From positions 558,001-622,000 of the forward strand of contig NZ_JBNPXV010000001.1 of NCBI RefSeq assembly GCF_050433125.1: a DNA stretch of 64,000 nt, written 5' to 3'. Shown here one piece after another: positions 18,127-27,960 of this stretch (positions are counted from its first letter, which is position 1; every line of letters begins with the position of its first letter). A program made the translations under genes and the position numbers. The notes beneath the pieces were generated by a model that saw only the letters and a program-made list of their open reading frames with translations, ran no database searches and was not told the origin of the DNA. This stretch comes from Roseimarinus sediminis. GTDB lineage: Bacteria > Bacteroidota > Bacteroidia > Bacteroidales > Prolixibacteraceae.

Positions 18127-20043
18127 ATGAAGAATATATTCAAATACTTATCACTGCTGTTCATCCCGGTGTTGTTCATGTTTTCGTGTACACCCGAGGA
18201 ATTCGAACTGGGCGAAATTGATGTGAGCTCCAGTCAGTTGGTTGAAGGAACAGCCTTTAGCATTGAGCACGATGGGGAAAACCCCAACATCATTTACCTA
18301 AAAAGTTTAATCGATGCAAAATACACGCCGCTTTGGAACCATCCACAGGGACGGAGCCAGGAACGGGTGGTGACCCTGAAAATTCCTTTTGCAGGAAGCT
18401 ACGAAGTACAGTTTGGCGTTCAAACCCGCGGTGGTATTGTTTACGGAGACACCGTTACTTTTGAAGTCGAAGATTTTTATGCCGGTTTTATTGAAGATCC
18501 TTTATGGGCCTTGTTAACTGGTGGTGTCGGGGCACAAAAAACATGGCTGCTCGATTTGAATGCCGAAGGCGTGAGTAAGTTTTTTGCCGGACCGCTTTTT
18601 TTCTATGGAACCGATGATGGATGGGAAACTGTAACCGAAGGAAAAACGGTTGAAGGCGACGTGTGGAACTGGAGTCCCGACTGGAAAGGCAATCAGTGGC
18701 TGATGGATGCCGGTGATTATGGTACCATGACTTTTGGATTGGAAGGAAATGCGACCGTTGTGGTTGATAATCCAATGTTCCCTGAAAACAGCGGGGAAGG
18801 AACTTTCCTGCTTGATACCGAAAACAAAACCCTGACTTTGACTGATGCAGGTATTACCCATAATCCTGGTCACGATGCCGTGGCAACCAACTGGGGTTTT
18901 GCAAAAGTAATGTCGCTGACCGAAAATACTCTGCAGCTGGGTGTACTTCGTGACAATTCGGACGAAGGCCCGTGTTTGTTGGTCTATAACTTTATCAGCA
19001 AGGACTATTCTGATAACTGGACTCCAGGCGAAGTGGCAGAACCCGAACCAACGCTGCCCGAAGGTTGGAAAGACGCTGTGTCGCAAACAGTAAATACAAC
19101 GGTGGTTTGGAAGCTCTCAGAAGAAAACCCGCTCGATTGGGCCAATCTCGATGGAAGCATGATGAACGGCTGGAGCGCCCCCGAAGATTATCCCGATTGG
19201 TTGGGAACTCCCGATCCGGCTGTTTATGGCGATTTCTCAATGACCATGAATTCATCCGACTCATCGGTGGTATTTGTAACGCCCGATGGTACATCAACCG
19301 GGGGCACCTATTCGTTGAGCAGCAAGGGAATCTATTCCTTTAGTACCGACGTGCCTTCATTTGCAGTGATTGGCTGGGCTTCGTTTGCCGCTGATGCCAA
19401 TAACCAGCTGCGTATTCTGAAAATTGAAAAAGATGCCATGGGTGCTGTAATTGGCATGTGGCTGGGAGCCCGCAGCTCCGATAAGGATGAATACATGGCT
19501 TATCACCTCGTGCCATCAGGTGGCAGCGCTGAGGATGATCCCATGTCAGCATGGAAGCGTGCACTTGCCGGTAAAAAGCTGGTGCCCGATGTAAACTACT
19601 TTGCCGACTGGTTTGCTGCCGACTGGAGTGGCGGTTGGACTGCTGAAGGTATTTTTCCCGATGTAGATTTGGAAGGTCAGTCGTGGTTCTGGAATCAGGA
19701 AGTATACGATGCCTGTCTGGCTTCATCCATTTCTTTCTACATGGAGGGTGATGTAATGAAAGCCGATGCAGTAGATAACGGTACCGCAAAAAATGGAATC
19801 GTTGTGGATATTGATACCGAAAATTCAACGCTCACTTTTTCGGAAGCACCCTTTACCTTCTCGTGGATTTTTACCAACAATAAGGAAGGAAATGGACCCT
19901 GGATGATGGGCTCGCACAATGAAGCCAATCTTGGTAACATTGCAGAAAAAGGTTTGTATTTGGGATTTTACAGCAAATATGATGAAAGCGATCCTGAATT
20001 GCCTGTTGAAATAACCGCTTTCCACATGGTAATTGGAGAATAA
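18127..20043 (+). CDS. PUL surface lipoprotein of unknown family (SusE/SGBP position)
   Basis: 638 aa with lipobox VLFMFSCTPEE (lipidated C21). An N-terminal Ig/PKD-like region (about 30-115, with LKIPFAGSYEVQFGVQTRGG) is followed by beta-rich sequence full of Trp. Segments around residues 130-300 and 470-638 both contain WxxDW or W-rich loops and a closing threonine-rich beta hairpin, so two or three related domains are likely. I do not recognise a catalytic motif. Its place after SusD is where surface glycan-binding proteins are usually encoded, so glycan binding is the best guess. It starts 18 bp after susD, and a terminator-like hairpin follows the stop. Confidence 0.75.
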   Translation: MKNIFKYLSLLFIPVLFMFSCTPEEFELGEIDVSSSQLVEGTAFSIEHDGENPNIIYLKSLIDAKYTPLWNHPQGRSQERVVTLKIPFAGSYEVQFGVQTRGGIVYGDTVTFEVEDFYAGFIEDPLWALLTGGVGAQKTWLLDLNAEGVSKFFAGPLFFYGTDDGWETVTEGKTVEGDVWNWSPDWKGNQWLMDAGDYGTMTFGLEGNATVVVDNPMFPENSGEGTFLLDTENKTLTLTDAGITHNPGHDAVATNWGFAKVMSLTENTLQLGVLRDNSDEGPCLLVYNFISKDYSDNWTPGEVAEPEPTLPEGWKDAVSQTVNTTVVWKLSEENPLDWANLDGSMMNGWSAPEDYPDWLGTPDPAVYGDFSMTMNSSDSSVVFVTPDGTSTGGTYSLSSKGIYSFSTDVPSFAVIGWASFAADANNQLRILKIEKDAMGAVIGMWLGARSSDKDEYMAYHLVPSGGSAEDDPMSAWKRALAGKKLVPDVNYFADWFAADWSGGWTAEGIFPDVDLEGQSWFWNQEVYDACLASSISFYMEGDVMKADAVDNGTAKNGIVVDIDTENSTLTFSEAPFTFSWIFTNNKEGNGPWMMGSHNEANLGNIAEKGLYLGFYSKYDESDPELPVEITAFHMVIGE

Positions 20044-20061
20044 GTTCATGTATTGAAATTG

Positions 20062-20094
20062 CAATTCCGGGTAAACTGTGCCCGGAATTGTTTT
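20062..20094 (+). terminator. Intra-operon hairpin with U-tract before the second GH31
   Basis: CAATTCCGGG (20062-20071) and CCCGGAATTG (20081-20090) form a perfect 10-bp stem followed by TTTT. It lies between the surface lipoprotein gene and the second GH31 gene on the same strand, so it could reduce read-through or protect the upstream mRNA 3' end. The U-tract is short, so termination may be partial. Confidence 0.6.
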
Positions 20095-20112
20095 AATAGA
20101 TAAAAGAAATCG

Positions 20113-22932
20113 ATGATGAGAAAGCTGATTGTTTTACTGATTTTGAGTGTCGTGTTTGCCTGGCAGGGGTGTTCTGCTCCTGAAGTCAGCATGGTAGAAA
20201 TTCAAAATGGTGTTGAGCTGAACAAAGGACAGTTGAGCATAAGGGTGCAGTTTTATACCAATAAAATTGTAAGAATCACCAAGTGGGATCAGAAAGGAAC
20301 TTCTGAAAAGAAGAGCCTGGCCGTGATTCAGCAATCGATCCCGGTGTTGCAATTAACGCTTAAGGAGAACGAGCGGAATTACACCCTTTCGTCGGAGGCA
20401 CTGACCCTGCTGATCGATAAGCAAAGCGGAAACATTCAGTACATCGATAAGGAAAAGCAGCAACTTTTAAAAGAAAAAGGAAAACCGCAGTTTCAAGCTG
20501 TTGTTTTTGAAGGGGATTCGGGTTTTAGCGTACAGCAAAATTTTGAACTTTCGGCCAACGAAGGCCTTTATGGCCTGGGACAGCATCAGGATGGTGCTTT
20601 TAATTACCGGGGCAAAAAAGTAACCTTGGTACAAAGCAATACCGAGGCAGTAAATCCCTTTCTGGTATCAACCGCCAACTATGGTCTGCTTTGGGACAAT
20701 TACTCAATGACCATTTTCAACGATGAAAAAGAAGAGGCTTCGTTCTGGTCGGAAATGGGCGACAACATCGATTATTATTTTGTGCACGGCGATAACATCG
20801 ATCAGCTGATTGCCGGCTATCGCTATCTTACCGGAACAGCGCCCATGTATGGGAAATACGCCTTTGGATACTGGCAAAGCAAGGAACACTACGACACACA
20901 GGAGGAATTGCTGGCAGTGGCCCGGAAGTACCGTGAATTAAACATTCCCATCGACAACATGATTCAGGACTGGGATTACTGGAACGGCGCAGAGAATTGG
21001 AGTGGAATGTTTTTCGACAAAACGCTTTTCCCCGAACCCGAAAAGATGATGGAGGAGCTCCATGCCATGAATTACCATGCCATTATTTCAATTTGGCCGG
21101 CACTGGGTTCCAATACCGAAATATATAAAGACATGGGCCGTAAGGGTTATTTATATGATCCTGTCGGTTGGGCAGGTTTTAAATACTACGATGTTTATCA
21201 TCCCGGGGCCAACGATTTGTACTGGAAGTACCTGCACGATGGCATTTACACCAAGGGGCTTGACGGCTGGTGGATTGACTCAACCGAACCCGATGTGATC
21301 AATGCGCTGTCGAAAGAAGCCACGGCCTACGAGCTGAAAAAAATGGGAAGTAACTACCTGGGCTCCTTTGCCCGCTACCTGAATACTTTTTCGCTGGTTA
21401 TGACCGACGATATTTACCGTTACTGGCGCGAAACCACCAGTGAGCGGCGTGCCTACATCCTCACCCGCTCATGCTTTGCCGGACAGCAGCGCAATGCAGC
21501 CACCACCTGGAGTGGCGACATTGGGGCCAGCTGGGAGATTTACAGAAAGCAGATCTCGGCAGGACTGAACCACTCCATGGCCGGAATACCCTACTGGACT
21601 TTCGACATTGGTGCCTTTTTACTGGGCTCGTACGGAGGGGTTTTCTACAAGGGCGGCGACGATCCGGCCTATCACGAACTGTACACCCGCATGTTTCAGC
21701 TGGGTGCTTTTACCCCCATTTTCAGGTCACATGGTTCGGATACCCCGCGCGAGATGTGGGAAATGGGCGACTACCTGCCGGTGCTGATTCAATTCGATCA
21801 GCTGCGTTACCGCCTGCTGCCCTACATTTATTCACAGGCATGGAAAGTGACCAGCGACGACTACACGCTCATGCGTGGTTTGCCAATGGATTTCAGCAAT
21901 GATGAGAAAACCTATAACATCGACGATCAATTCCTATTCGGACCGGGGATCATGGTTTGTCCGGTCACCAGCTACATGTACCATCGTCCGCCCGCAACTT
22001 CCACCGTAGTTGCACCAGCGTATTTTAAAACGGCCAATGGCAAAAAAGGCCTTGCAGCCCGTTATTATACCGACAATGAATACCGGCAGCTCAGCCGCGA
22101 AAGCATCGATCCCAACATCGATCTGAACTGGTATGGCGGCCGGCCCGCTTATGTTACCGATTCGATGTATGCCATCCGCTGGGAGGGACAACTGCTTCCG
22201 CCCGAAAGCGGAAAATACCAGTTCCACCTGAAAAGCTTCGATAGTAACCGGATTTACATCGACGGAAAAGAAGTGCCCATTGCTCACGATGGAAATGAAA
22301 AATATACAGCCTTTGTTGAATTGGAAGCCGGAAAGGCCTGCGATTTTGTGGCGGAAGTTGAAAATAAGCAAACCGGTGCGGCCCGCATGCAGCTGTACTG
22401 GAAAACTCCTTCGATGCTGGCGCAGGAACAAGAGCCCCTCGAGACAGAGAAAAGCCGAAAGGTGTACCTGCCTCAATCGACCTTGTGGTACGATTTCTGG
22501 ACAGGCAAGCAGTATGAGGGCGGGCAGGAGCTGGCTTTCGATGCACCCATCGACCGGATTCCCCTGCTGGTAAAAGCCGGAACCATTCTTCCCATGGGAC
22601 CAGTGGTGCAATACGCCACCGAAAAGCCGGCCGATCCGCTTGAGGTGCGCATATATCCCGGAGCCGACGGTCATTTCAGCCTGTACGAGGATGAAAACGA
22701 CAACTACAATTATGAAAAGGGAATTTACAGTACCATCGATTTTCACTGGAACGACAAGGAACGTACCCTTTCTATCGATGAGCGCAAAGGTGAATTCCCG
22801 GGAATGCTGATTGAAAGAAAGCTGCAAATTGTAGTGGTTGACTGTGGAAAAGGAAGCGGCATCGCGCCTTCCGAAAAAATTGATCAACAGGTGAAGTACA
22901 TAGGAAAAGCATTGAAGATAGCAGTCCAATAG
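20113..22932 (+). CDS. GH31 alpha-glycosidase lipoprotein with C-terminal PA14 domain
   Basis: 939 aa with lipobox FAWQGCSAPE (lipidated C20). GH31 N-terminal domain (YGLGQHQDGAFNYRG), then the barrel with nucleophile D389 in GWWIDSTEPD and acid/base D469 in WSGDIG. A PA14-like domain (about residues 643-770, AIRWEGQLLPPESGKYQFHL) is inserted between the first C-terminal beta domain and its remainder, not in the N-terminal domain as in the first GH31 of this locus. Many residues near the active site are shared with GH31 alpha-xylosidases (TRSCFAGQQRNAATTWSGD, IPYWTFDIG). It is the last PUL gene and is followed by a terminator. Substrate: alpha-xylosides or alpha-glucosides; not decidable by eye. 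Confidence 0.9.
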   Translation: MMRKLIVLLILSVVFAWQGCSAPEVSMVEIQNGVELNKGQLSIRVQFYTNKIVRITKWDQKGTSEKKSLAVIQQSIPVLQLTLKENERNYTLSSEALTLLIDKQSGNIQYIDKEKQQLLKEKGKPQFQAVVFEGDSGFSVQQNFELSANEGLYGLGQHQDGAFNYRGKKVTLVQSNTEAVNPFLVSTANYGLLWDNYSMTIFNDEKEEASFWSEMGDNIDYYFVHGDNIDQLIAGYRYLTGTAPMYGKYAFGYWQSKEHYDTQEELLAVARKYRELNIPIDNMIQDWDYWNGAENWSGMFFDKTLFPEPEKMMEELHAMNYHAIISIWPALGSNTEIYKDMGRKGYLYDPVGWAGFKYYDVYHPGANDLYWKYLHDGIYTKGLDGWWIDSTEPDVINALSKEATAYELKKMGSNYLGSFARYLNTFSLVMTDDIYRYWRETTSERRAYILTRSCFAGQQRNAATTWSGDIGASWEIYRKQISAGLNHSMAGIPYWTFDIGAFLLGSYGGVFYKGGDDPAYHELYTRMFQLGAFTPIFRSHGSDTPREMWEMGDYLPVLIQFDQLRYRLLPYIYSQAWKVTSDDYTLMRGLPMDFSNDEKTYNIDDQFLFGPGIMVCPVTSYMYHRPPATSTVVAPAYFKTANGKKGLAARYYTDNEYRQLSRESIDPNIDLNWYGGRPAYVTDSMYAIRWEGQLLPPESGKYQFHLKSFDSNRIYIDGKEVPIAHDGNEKYTAFVELEAGKACDFVAEVENKQTGAARMQLYWKTPSMLAQEQEPLETEKSRKVYLPQSTLWYDFWTGKQYEGGQELAFDAPIDRIPLLVKAGTILPMGPVVQYATEKPADPLEVRIYPGADGHFSLYEDENDNYNYEKGIYSTIDFHWNDKERTLSIDERKGEFPGMLIERKLQIVVVDCGKGSGIAPSEKIDQQVKYIGKALKIAVQ

Positions 22933-22954
22933 TTGTTAGGTTTTAGAGTGATCG

Positions 22955-22990
22955 AAAGTCCTGTTCTACCAATTGGAACGGGACTTTTTT
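22955..22990 (+). terminator. Terminator of the PUL
   Basis: AAAGTCCTGTTC (22955-22966) pairs with GAACGGGACTTT (22976-22987), one G-U pair, followed by further T. It lies 22 bp after the stop of the second GH31 gene. Confidence 0.8.
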
Positions 22991-23051
22991 GTGCGCTTTC
23001 CTGAATTAAATTGTAAATTCGCCTTTCATTTTTCTATTTCATCTTACTAGC

Positions 23052-24041
23052 ATGAAGCAATTTAAAAACACTTTACGTCGTTTCCTCCCCGATGGTTTTA
23101 TTTCCGGTATTCTGCTTATGATTTTGCTGGCCTGGCTGGTACCAGGCATTGGAGGAGAGGGCAGCCGGCTTGAACTGAAAACAATCATCCGATTTGGAAT
23201 CATGCTGCTCTTTTTCTTTTATGGTCTGCGTTTAAGTCCTGAAAATCTAAAGAACGACCTGGGCAACTGGAAACTACACCTCACCATTCAGTCGGTCACC
23301 TTTTTGTTGTTTCCCCTGGTGGTCATTCTGTTTTATCCCTTTTTCAAAAACTCGGAGTACTTTTCACTGTGGATGGCCGTATTTTTTCTGGCTGCCTTGC
23401 CCAGTACGGTTTCCTCGTCGGTGGTGATGGTGTCGATTGCCAAAGGAAACATTGGCGGTGCCATTTTCAATGCCAGTATTTCGGGAATGATCGGCATCGT
23501 GCTGACTCCTTTGTGGGTTGGTTTGTTTGCCAGTACGGCCAATGGAAGTTTCGACTTTATGCAAACGGTGATCGATCTGGTGATTCAAATACTGATTCCG
23601 GTGATTGCCGGGCTGCTTCTGCACCGTTTCTGGGGTGGCTGGGCACTTAGGAATAAGCGGTATTTAAGTCTGTTTGACAAAAGCGTCATTCTGGCCATTG
23701 TGTACAGCAGTTTCAGCAATTCGTTTACTTCGGGTATTTTTAGCTCCCTTCCGCTTTGGACGCTCCTGCTGGTATCGGCAGCGGTAGTGATCCTGTTCTT
23801 TCTGGTATTCGGTTTCACCAACAGGCTTTCGTTTTGGATGGGCTTTAATCGTGAGGACCGCATTACCGTGCTGTTTTGTGGCTCTAAAAAATCGTTGGTT
23901 CACGGATCGGTAATGGCCAGTGTTCTTTTCGGGGCCAGTGCAGCCGGGAGCCTTTTTTTGGTGCCCATTATGATCTACCATGTTTTTCAGCTCTCCTACA
24001 TCAGCGTGGTGGCCAGAAGAATGGGGAAGGAAGTTGAATGA
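23052..24041 (+). CDS. Putative sodium-dependent transporter, bile acid:sodium symporter-like (BASS/YfeH type)
   Basis: 329 aa with about nine to ten hydrophobic segments spread over the whole length, starting with RRFLPDGFISGILLMILLAWLVPGIG. The pattern IIRFGIMLLFFFYGLRLSPE and the later AALPSTVSSSVVMVSIAKGNIGGAIFNASISG, with Ser/Thr-rich half-helix repeats, matches the SBF-like family that includes E. coli YfeH. Location is the inner membrane; the substrate is not known. It is a single gene between two terminators and is unlikely to be part of the upstream PUL. Confidence 0.85.
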   Translation: MKQFKNTLRRFLPDGFISGILLMILLAWLVPGIGGEGSRLELKTIIRFGIMLLFFFYGLRLSPENLKNDLGNWKLHLTIQSVTFLLFPLVVILFYPFFKNSEYFSLWMAVFFLAALPSTVSSSVVMVSIAKGNIGGAIFNASISGMIGIVLTPLWVGLFASTANGSFDFMQTVIDLVIQILIPVIAGLLLHRFWGGWALRNKRYLSLFDKSVILAIVYSSFSNSFTSGIFSSLPLWTLLLVSAAVVILFFLVFGFTNRLSFWMGFNREDRITVLFCGSKKSLVHGSVMASVLFGASAAGSLFLVPIMIYHVFQLSYISVVARRMGKEVE

Positions 24042-24140
24042 CAGGCCGGTATTAAAGTGGCTGTGTTCTCAGGGAATGAACCGTGAAATTAACGAATTTG
24101 AAAAATTCAATTTATTACATTGAAGCGGTTCGTTAACATA

Positions 24141-24179
24141 AAAAAACGAGGCCGTCCTTTTGGGATGGCCTCGTTTTTA
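24141..24179. terminator. Bidirectional terminator between the BASS-like and PiT genes
   Basis: AAAAACGAGGCCGTCC and GGGATGGCCTCGTTTTT form a stem of about 10 GC-rich pairs flanked by A on one side and T on the other, so it can act on both strands. The two flanking genes converge on it. Confidence 0.88.
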
Positions 24180-24198
24180 TATCATGTAATACAGATGA

Positions 24199-26463
24199 TT
24201 ATTCGTCGTTTTCGGCCTGTTCGGTGGTTTCAAGTATGAAATCACGCTGGGCTTTCACTACGTTAATCAGGTGAAGCAACAGGTTCTTGGTTTCGGCAAC
24301 TATCTTGAAGTAAAGCATCGAGTTGCGTGTTGAAACTTCTTTGGCCTTGATGCGTTTGATCTGGGCTTTTTCAAGATCCTTCAGCTTGCTGAACAGCGCA
24401 GCACGTTTTTCTATCAGCTCTTCGAGTTTCTCAAACTGCTCTTCTTTTAGGATGTGCAGGGCATGATTGAAAAATTCATTCAGCTCAACACCAAATTCGT
24501 TGAGATCTGCAACCTGTTCTTCGGTAAATGCCTTGTGCTTGTTTTCAAAGTGCGTATAAACCGGACCAACAATGAAATTCAGCGAGTGGGCCATTTCGCG
24601 CAGGTAGTCAACCACCTGAACGTAGAAGTGTCCGGTATCTACTGAGTCCTGCTGGAGTTTTTGTACATTTTTATATACACTGTCCTTGAGTTTCTTGGCT
24701 TTGTTGTTAAACGACTCGGTTTCTTTTATGGCACTCTTCAATTGCTGACGGTCGTTTTCGAAGAATCCTTCGAAACAGAGGAAGTAAGCTTTTGAGGTGG
24801 CGATGATGGCCTTTACTGTATTCTTATTACATTTCTCCAATACTTTTGCGGTATTCAGATTGATTTCAACAACATCTTCATCCTCATCAACTTCTTCTTT
24901 CGATTTCTTGCGGAAGGAAATCTGTGTGCGGATAATTACAAAAAGTGCAATGGCAATCATGGCAAAAATTGTGTAATTACCTCCCCACATCATTAAGCGG
25001 GCAACGGCAAAGGCAATCGAAAAGGCAATCAGTGCAGTCAGAAACCATCCGCCAATTACGGCAAACACCCCGGAGATACGGTACACTGCCGATTCGCGTC
25101 CCCAGGCCTGGTCAGCCAGCGAAGTACCCATGGCCACCATAAAGGTTACATAGGTTGTCGAAAGGGGCAGTTTTAATGAAGTACCAATTGAAATGAGAAT
25201 ACTGGCAACCATCAAATTGGATGCTGCACGTATTTTGTCGAAAGCCGGCCGTTCGTGTGCAGGAATTGATTCATCGACCGGAGCCGGTTTGAATTGCTTG
25301 CTGATGGCCTTGTTAAATGACGCGGGTAAGTATTTGTTGGTCATTTCGGTGAAGCGTACACTTCCTCTTACCACTGCGCGCGATATGGCTGATGAGCCAA
25401 AACGTTCGCTCCCTTCACTCTGACGCGACAAATCGATGGATGTTTTCACAACGCTTCGGGCCTTGCGGGAGGTAATTAAAGTAATTACCATTATCAATCC
25501 TGCAATCAATAACATGTAGGTTGGTGTTTTCACTTTGCCTGCCAGCATGGCCATGTTAAAGGCTTCAGCATCAGCCCCCGAGGCGGCCCAGGCTTTGAAC
25601 GATTCAAAACCTGCAAGCGGCACTCCGATAAAGTTTACCAGGTCGTTGCCGGCAAAAGCCATGGCAAGTGCAAAGGTTCCCACCAATACAATTACCTTGA
25701 GAATGTCAATTTTAAATAACCAGTTCAGGATTTGTAGTATGATGGTCCATCCCACAAAACTCACAAGAAAAATGTATAACATGTTGTTCTTTAAGAAGGA
25801 AACAACATCATCGGTCAGGAAGGATGCTCCTTTTGCACCTTTGATAATCATGAAATAGGTAATGATCGCAATGGATAAACCACCGTAAAGGGCTCCGAAA
25901 TACTGGAAGCGCTTTTTGTAGCGAAACGAGAACAGCAAACGGGTGAGCCATTGTATTAATGCACCCACCGTAAAGGCAATAACCACCGAAATAAGTATGC
26001 CGGTAATAATGGCCAAAGCCTTATCCGAATTGATGTATTCGCCCAGCATGGAGGCCGACTCGCCCAGTTGGTTCATTTTGACAAGCGAAACCGCAACGGC
26101 CGATCCGAGTAATTCAAATACGATCGATACGGTGGTCGATGTTGGCATGCCCAGTGTATTAAAGGCATCAAGCAAAATAACATCGGTGATCATAACCGCC
26201 AGAAAGATGATCATGATCTCGGAAAAGACAAACATGTCGGGATTGAAAATTCCTTTACGGGCTACTTCCATCATCCCGCTCGAGAAAGTGGCTCCGGCTA
26301 CAACGCCGAGGCTGGCTACTCCAAATATTACCCACTTGGGAGCTGCTTTTGAGCCAATGGCCGAGTTAAGGAAGTTTACCGCATCGTTGCTTACCCCGAC
26401 AATCAGGTCGGAAATTGCCAAAGCAAACAATACGACTACCAGAATTAAATAAATCTCACTCAT
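24199..26463 (-). CDS. PiT-family inorganic phosphate transporter with fused PhoU-like C-terminal domain
   Basis: 754 aa. The first about 500 residues are a PiT permease: VGVSNDAVNFLNSAIGSKAAP carries the family GxNDxxN-type motif, and it is repeated in the second half as AMAFAGNDLVNFIGVPLAG. About ten membrane segments are visible. From about residue 510, after an acidic linker (EEVDEDEDVVEI), the protein is soluble and helical (NTVKAIIATSKAYFLCFEGF and following), like PhoU/DUF47 proteins that gate PiT transporters. A PhoR/PhoB-like pair is encoded divergently 359 bp away. The same fusion is common in Bacteroidota. Confidence 0.92.
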   Translation of the reverse strand: MSEIYLILVVVLFALAISDLIVGVSNDAVNFLNSAIGSKAAPKWVIFGVASLGVVAGATFSSGMMEVARKGIFNPDMFVFSEIMIIFLAVMITDVILLDAFNTLGMPTSTTVSIVFELLGSAVAVSLVKMNQLGESASMLGEYINSDKALAIITGILISVVIAFTVGALIQWLTRLLFSFRYKKRFQYFGALYGGLSIAIITYFMIIKGAKGASFLTDDVVSFLKNNMLYIFLVSFVGWTIILQILNWLFKIDILKVIVLVGTFALAMAFAGNDLVNFIGVPLAGFESFKAWAASGADAEAFNMAMLAGKVKTPTYMLLIAGLIMVITLITSRKARSVVKTSIDLSRQSEGSERFGSSAISRAVVRGSVRFTEMTNKYLPASFNKAISKQFKPAPVDESIPAHERPAFDKIRAASNLMVASILISIGTSLKLPLSTTYVTFMVAMGTSLADQAWGRESAVYRISGVFAVIGGWFLTALIAFSIAFAVARLMMWGGNYTIFAMIAIALFVIIRTQISFRKKSKEEVDEDEDVVEINLNTAKVLEKCNKNTVKAIIATSKAYFLCFEGFFENDRQQLKSAIKETESFNNKAKKLKDSVYKNVQKLQQDSVDTGHFYVQVVDYLREMAHSLNFIVGPVYTHFENKHKAFTEEQVADLNEFGVELNEFFNHALHILKEEQFEKLEELIEKRAALFSKLKDLEKAQIKRIKAKEVSTRNSMLYFKIVAETKNLLLHLINVVKAQRDFILETTEQAENDE

Positions 26464-26822
26464 TGTTTTTTAGTTATGTTAATATCTTGATTATTCCCTC
26501 ACAATTAACGGCCGCCAAAATACGAGCATTATCTACCAAACGCATTGCTACTTTTTTAATAAAACGTTAAGTAAAAGTAAAGTAAATGGCTACTTTTTAA
26601 AAGTGAGAAATGTCATTTCTACAGCGTGTTATCATGATTTTTAAGCTGTTTTTACAGTCTTTGTCGTTTTTGTATGCCTTCTTATGTTTTAGGTGAATGT
26701 TAATTCAATGCTTATTTTTATATCATCCCAACAAGGAACCTTGTATTGCCTGAAGCAGGTAACATCACTTTTTCGTTTAGAAGTGATATCTTCGCCGCGT
26801 GAATCGATTAATAATTTTGTAA
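26464..26822. promoter_or_regulatory. Divergent promoter region between PiT transporter and sensor kinase
   Basis: 359 bp, AT-rich, without a credible ORF. On the plus strand TATCTTCG (26787-26794) resembles the -7 box TAnnTTTG and overlaps the end of an inverted repeat (ATCACTT / AAGTGAT, about 26763-26788). On the minus strand I see no clear box. If the kinase pair is a PhoR/PhoB homologue, the binding sites for the PiT gene should be here, but I could not define a repeat motif by eye. Confidence 0.4.
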
Positions 26823-27869
26823 ATGAAGCGCTTAAAACCACAAATCATTGCATTTCGTCTGGCACTTTCAATTGCCTTGATTGTGACTGGCATTGTTTAT
26901 CTTTTTTCTGAATTTCTTCTACACGATCTTTGGCATCATGTGATTCTTTTTGTCGTTTTATTTGCCATTGTTTTTGTTCTGGCCACTTACTTTTTCAGCA
27001 AAGTTATCGAACAACGTCTTGAGCCAATATACAAAATCATTAGCGAAGTGCCTGTCAACGAAGTAAAAAAAGCCAGAGAACTGAGCCGAAAATATCCCAT
27101 GAATTTTGATGTAAATGCCGAGGTTCGAAAGTGGGCCACTCATAAACAGGACGAAATCAAACGCTTAAAAGAGCTGGAGCGTTACCGGAAAGAGTTTGTC
27201 GGGAATGTTTCTCATGAACTAAAAACACCGATTTTCAACATTCAAGGCTATATTCTTACATTGATAGAAGGCGGAATCGACGATCCTAAGATCAACGAAC
27301 TGTACCTGAAGCGAACGGTGAAAAGCATCGACCGGATGATCTCAATTGTTGAAGACCTCGAATCGATTAACAAGCTTGAATCGGGCGAGCTGACACTCGA
27401 CTTTGAAAACTTCAACCTCGTGAAGCTGGTTGAAGATGTTTTTGAAATAGAACACATGATTGCCAAAGAAAGAAAGATAAAACTGAAGCTCCTGAGCAAA
27501 AGCGACAAGCCGGTGATGGTGAATGCCGATAAAAAGCGCATCATCGAGGTGGTGAGCAATCTGGTAGTAAATGGTATCAAGTACGGAAAAAAAGGCGGAA
27601 CTGTCGATGTTTCGTTTTACGATATGAACGAACAGGTAATGGTTGAGGTGAAAGACAATGGCATTGGCATCGAAAAAGAGCACCTGCCCAGGATTTTTGA
27701 ACGCTTTTACCGCGTCGACAAGCACCGTTCACGCGAGCAGGGCGGCACCGGCCTCGGACTGGCCATCGTAAAACATATTATTGAGGCCCACGATCAGACG
27801 ATCAATGTTAAAAGTGAGGTCGATTTGGGCACCACTTTTAATTTTACCCTCGACAAGGCGAAGATTTAA
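26823..27869 (+). CDS. Sensor histidine kinase, PhoR-like
   Basis: 348 aa. Two membrane helices at about residues 10-30 and 37-60 with almost no periplasmic loop, a short linker, then HisKA with phosphoacceptor H131 in NVSHELKTP. The HATPase domain carries the N box (VVSNLVVNGIKYG), G1 box (VKDNGIGIEKEHLPRIFERFYRVD) and G2 box (GGTGLGLAIVKHI). The response regulator gene follows 91 bp downstream. The near absence of a periplasmic sensor domain suggests that it reads a membrane partner, as PhoR does with the Pst/PhoU system; its neighbour, a PiT-PhoU-like transporter, could fill that role. Confidence 0.9.
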   Translation: MKRLKPQIIAFRLALSIALIVTGIVYLFSEFLLHDLWHHVILFVVLFAIVFVLATYFFSKVIEQRLEPIYKIISEVPVNEVKKARELSRKYPMNFDVNAEVRKWATHKQDEIKRLKELERYRKEFVGNVSHELKTPIFNIQGYILTLIEGGIDDPKINELYLKRTVKSIDRMISIVEDLESINKLESGELTLDFENFNLVKLVEDVFEIEHMIAKERKIKLKLLSKSDKPVMVNADKKRIIEVVSNLVVNGIKYGKKGGTVDVSFYDMNEQVMVEVKDNGIGIEKEHLPRIFERFYRVDKHRSREQGGTGLGLAIVKHIIEAHDQTINVKSEVDLGTTFNFTLDKAKI

Positions 27870-27960
27870 TTTTTTTTTTCATTAAGTTTAATGATCGATT
27901 AACACTTTGACCATTTCGCTGTTCTAATTTAACAGCCAATTATAAAGTAAGCAAGAAATT

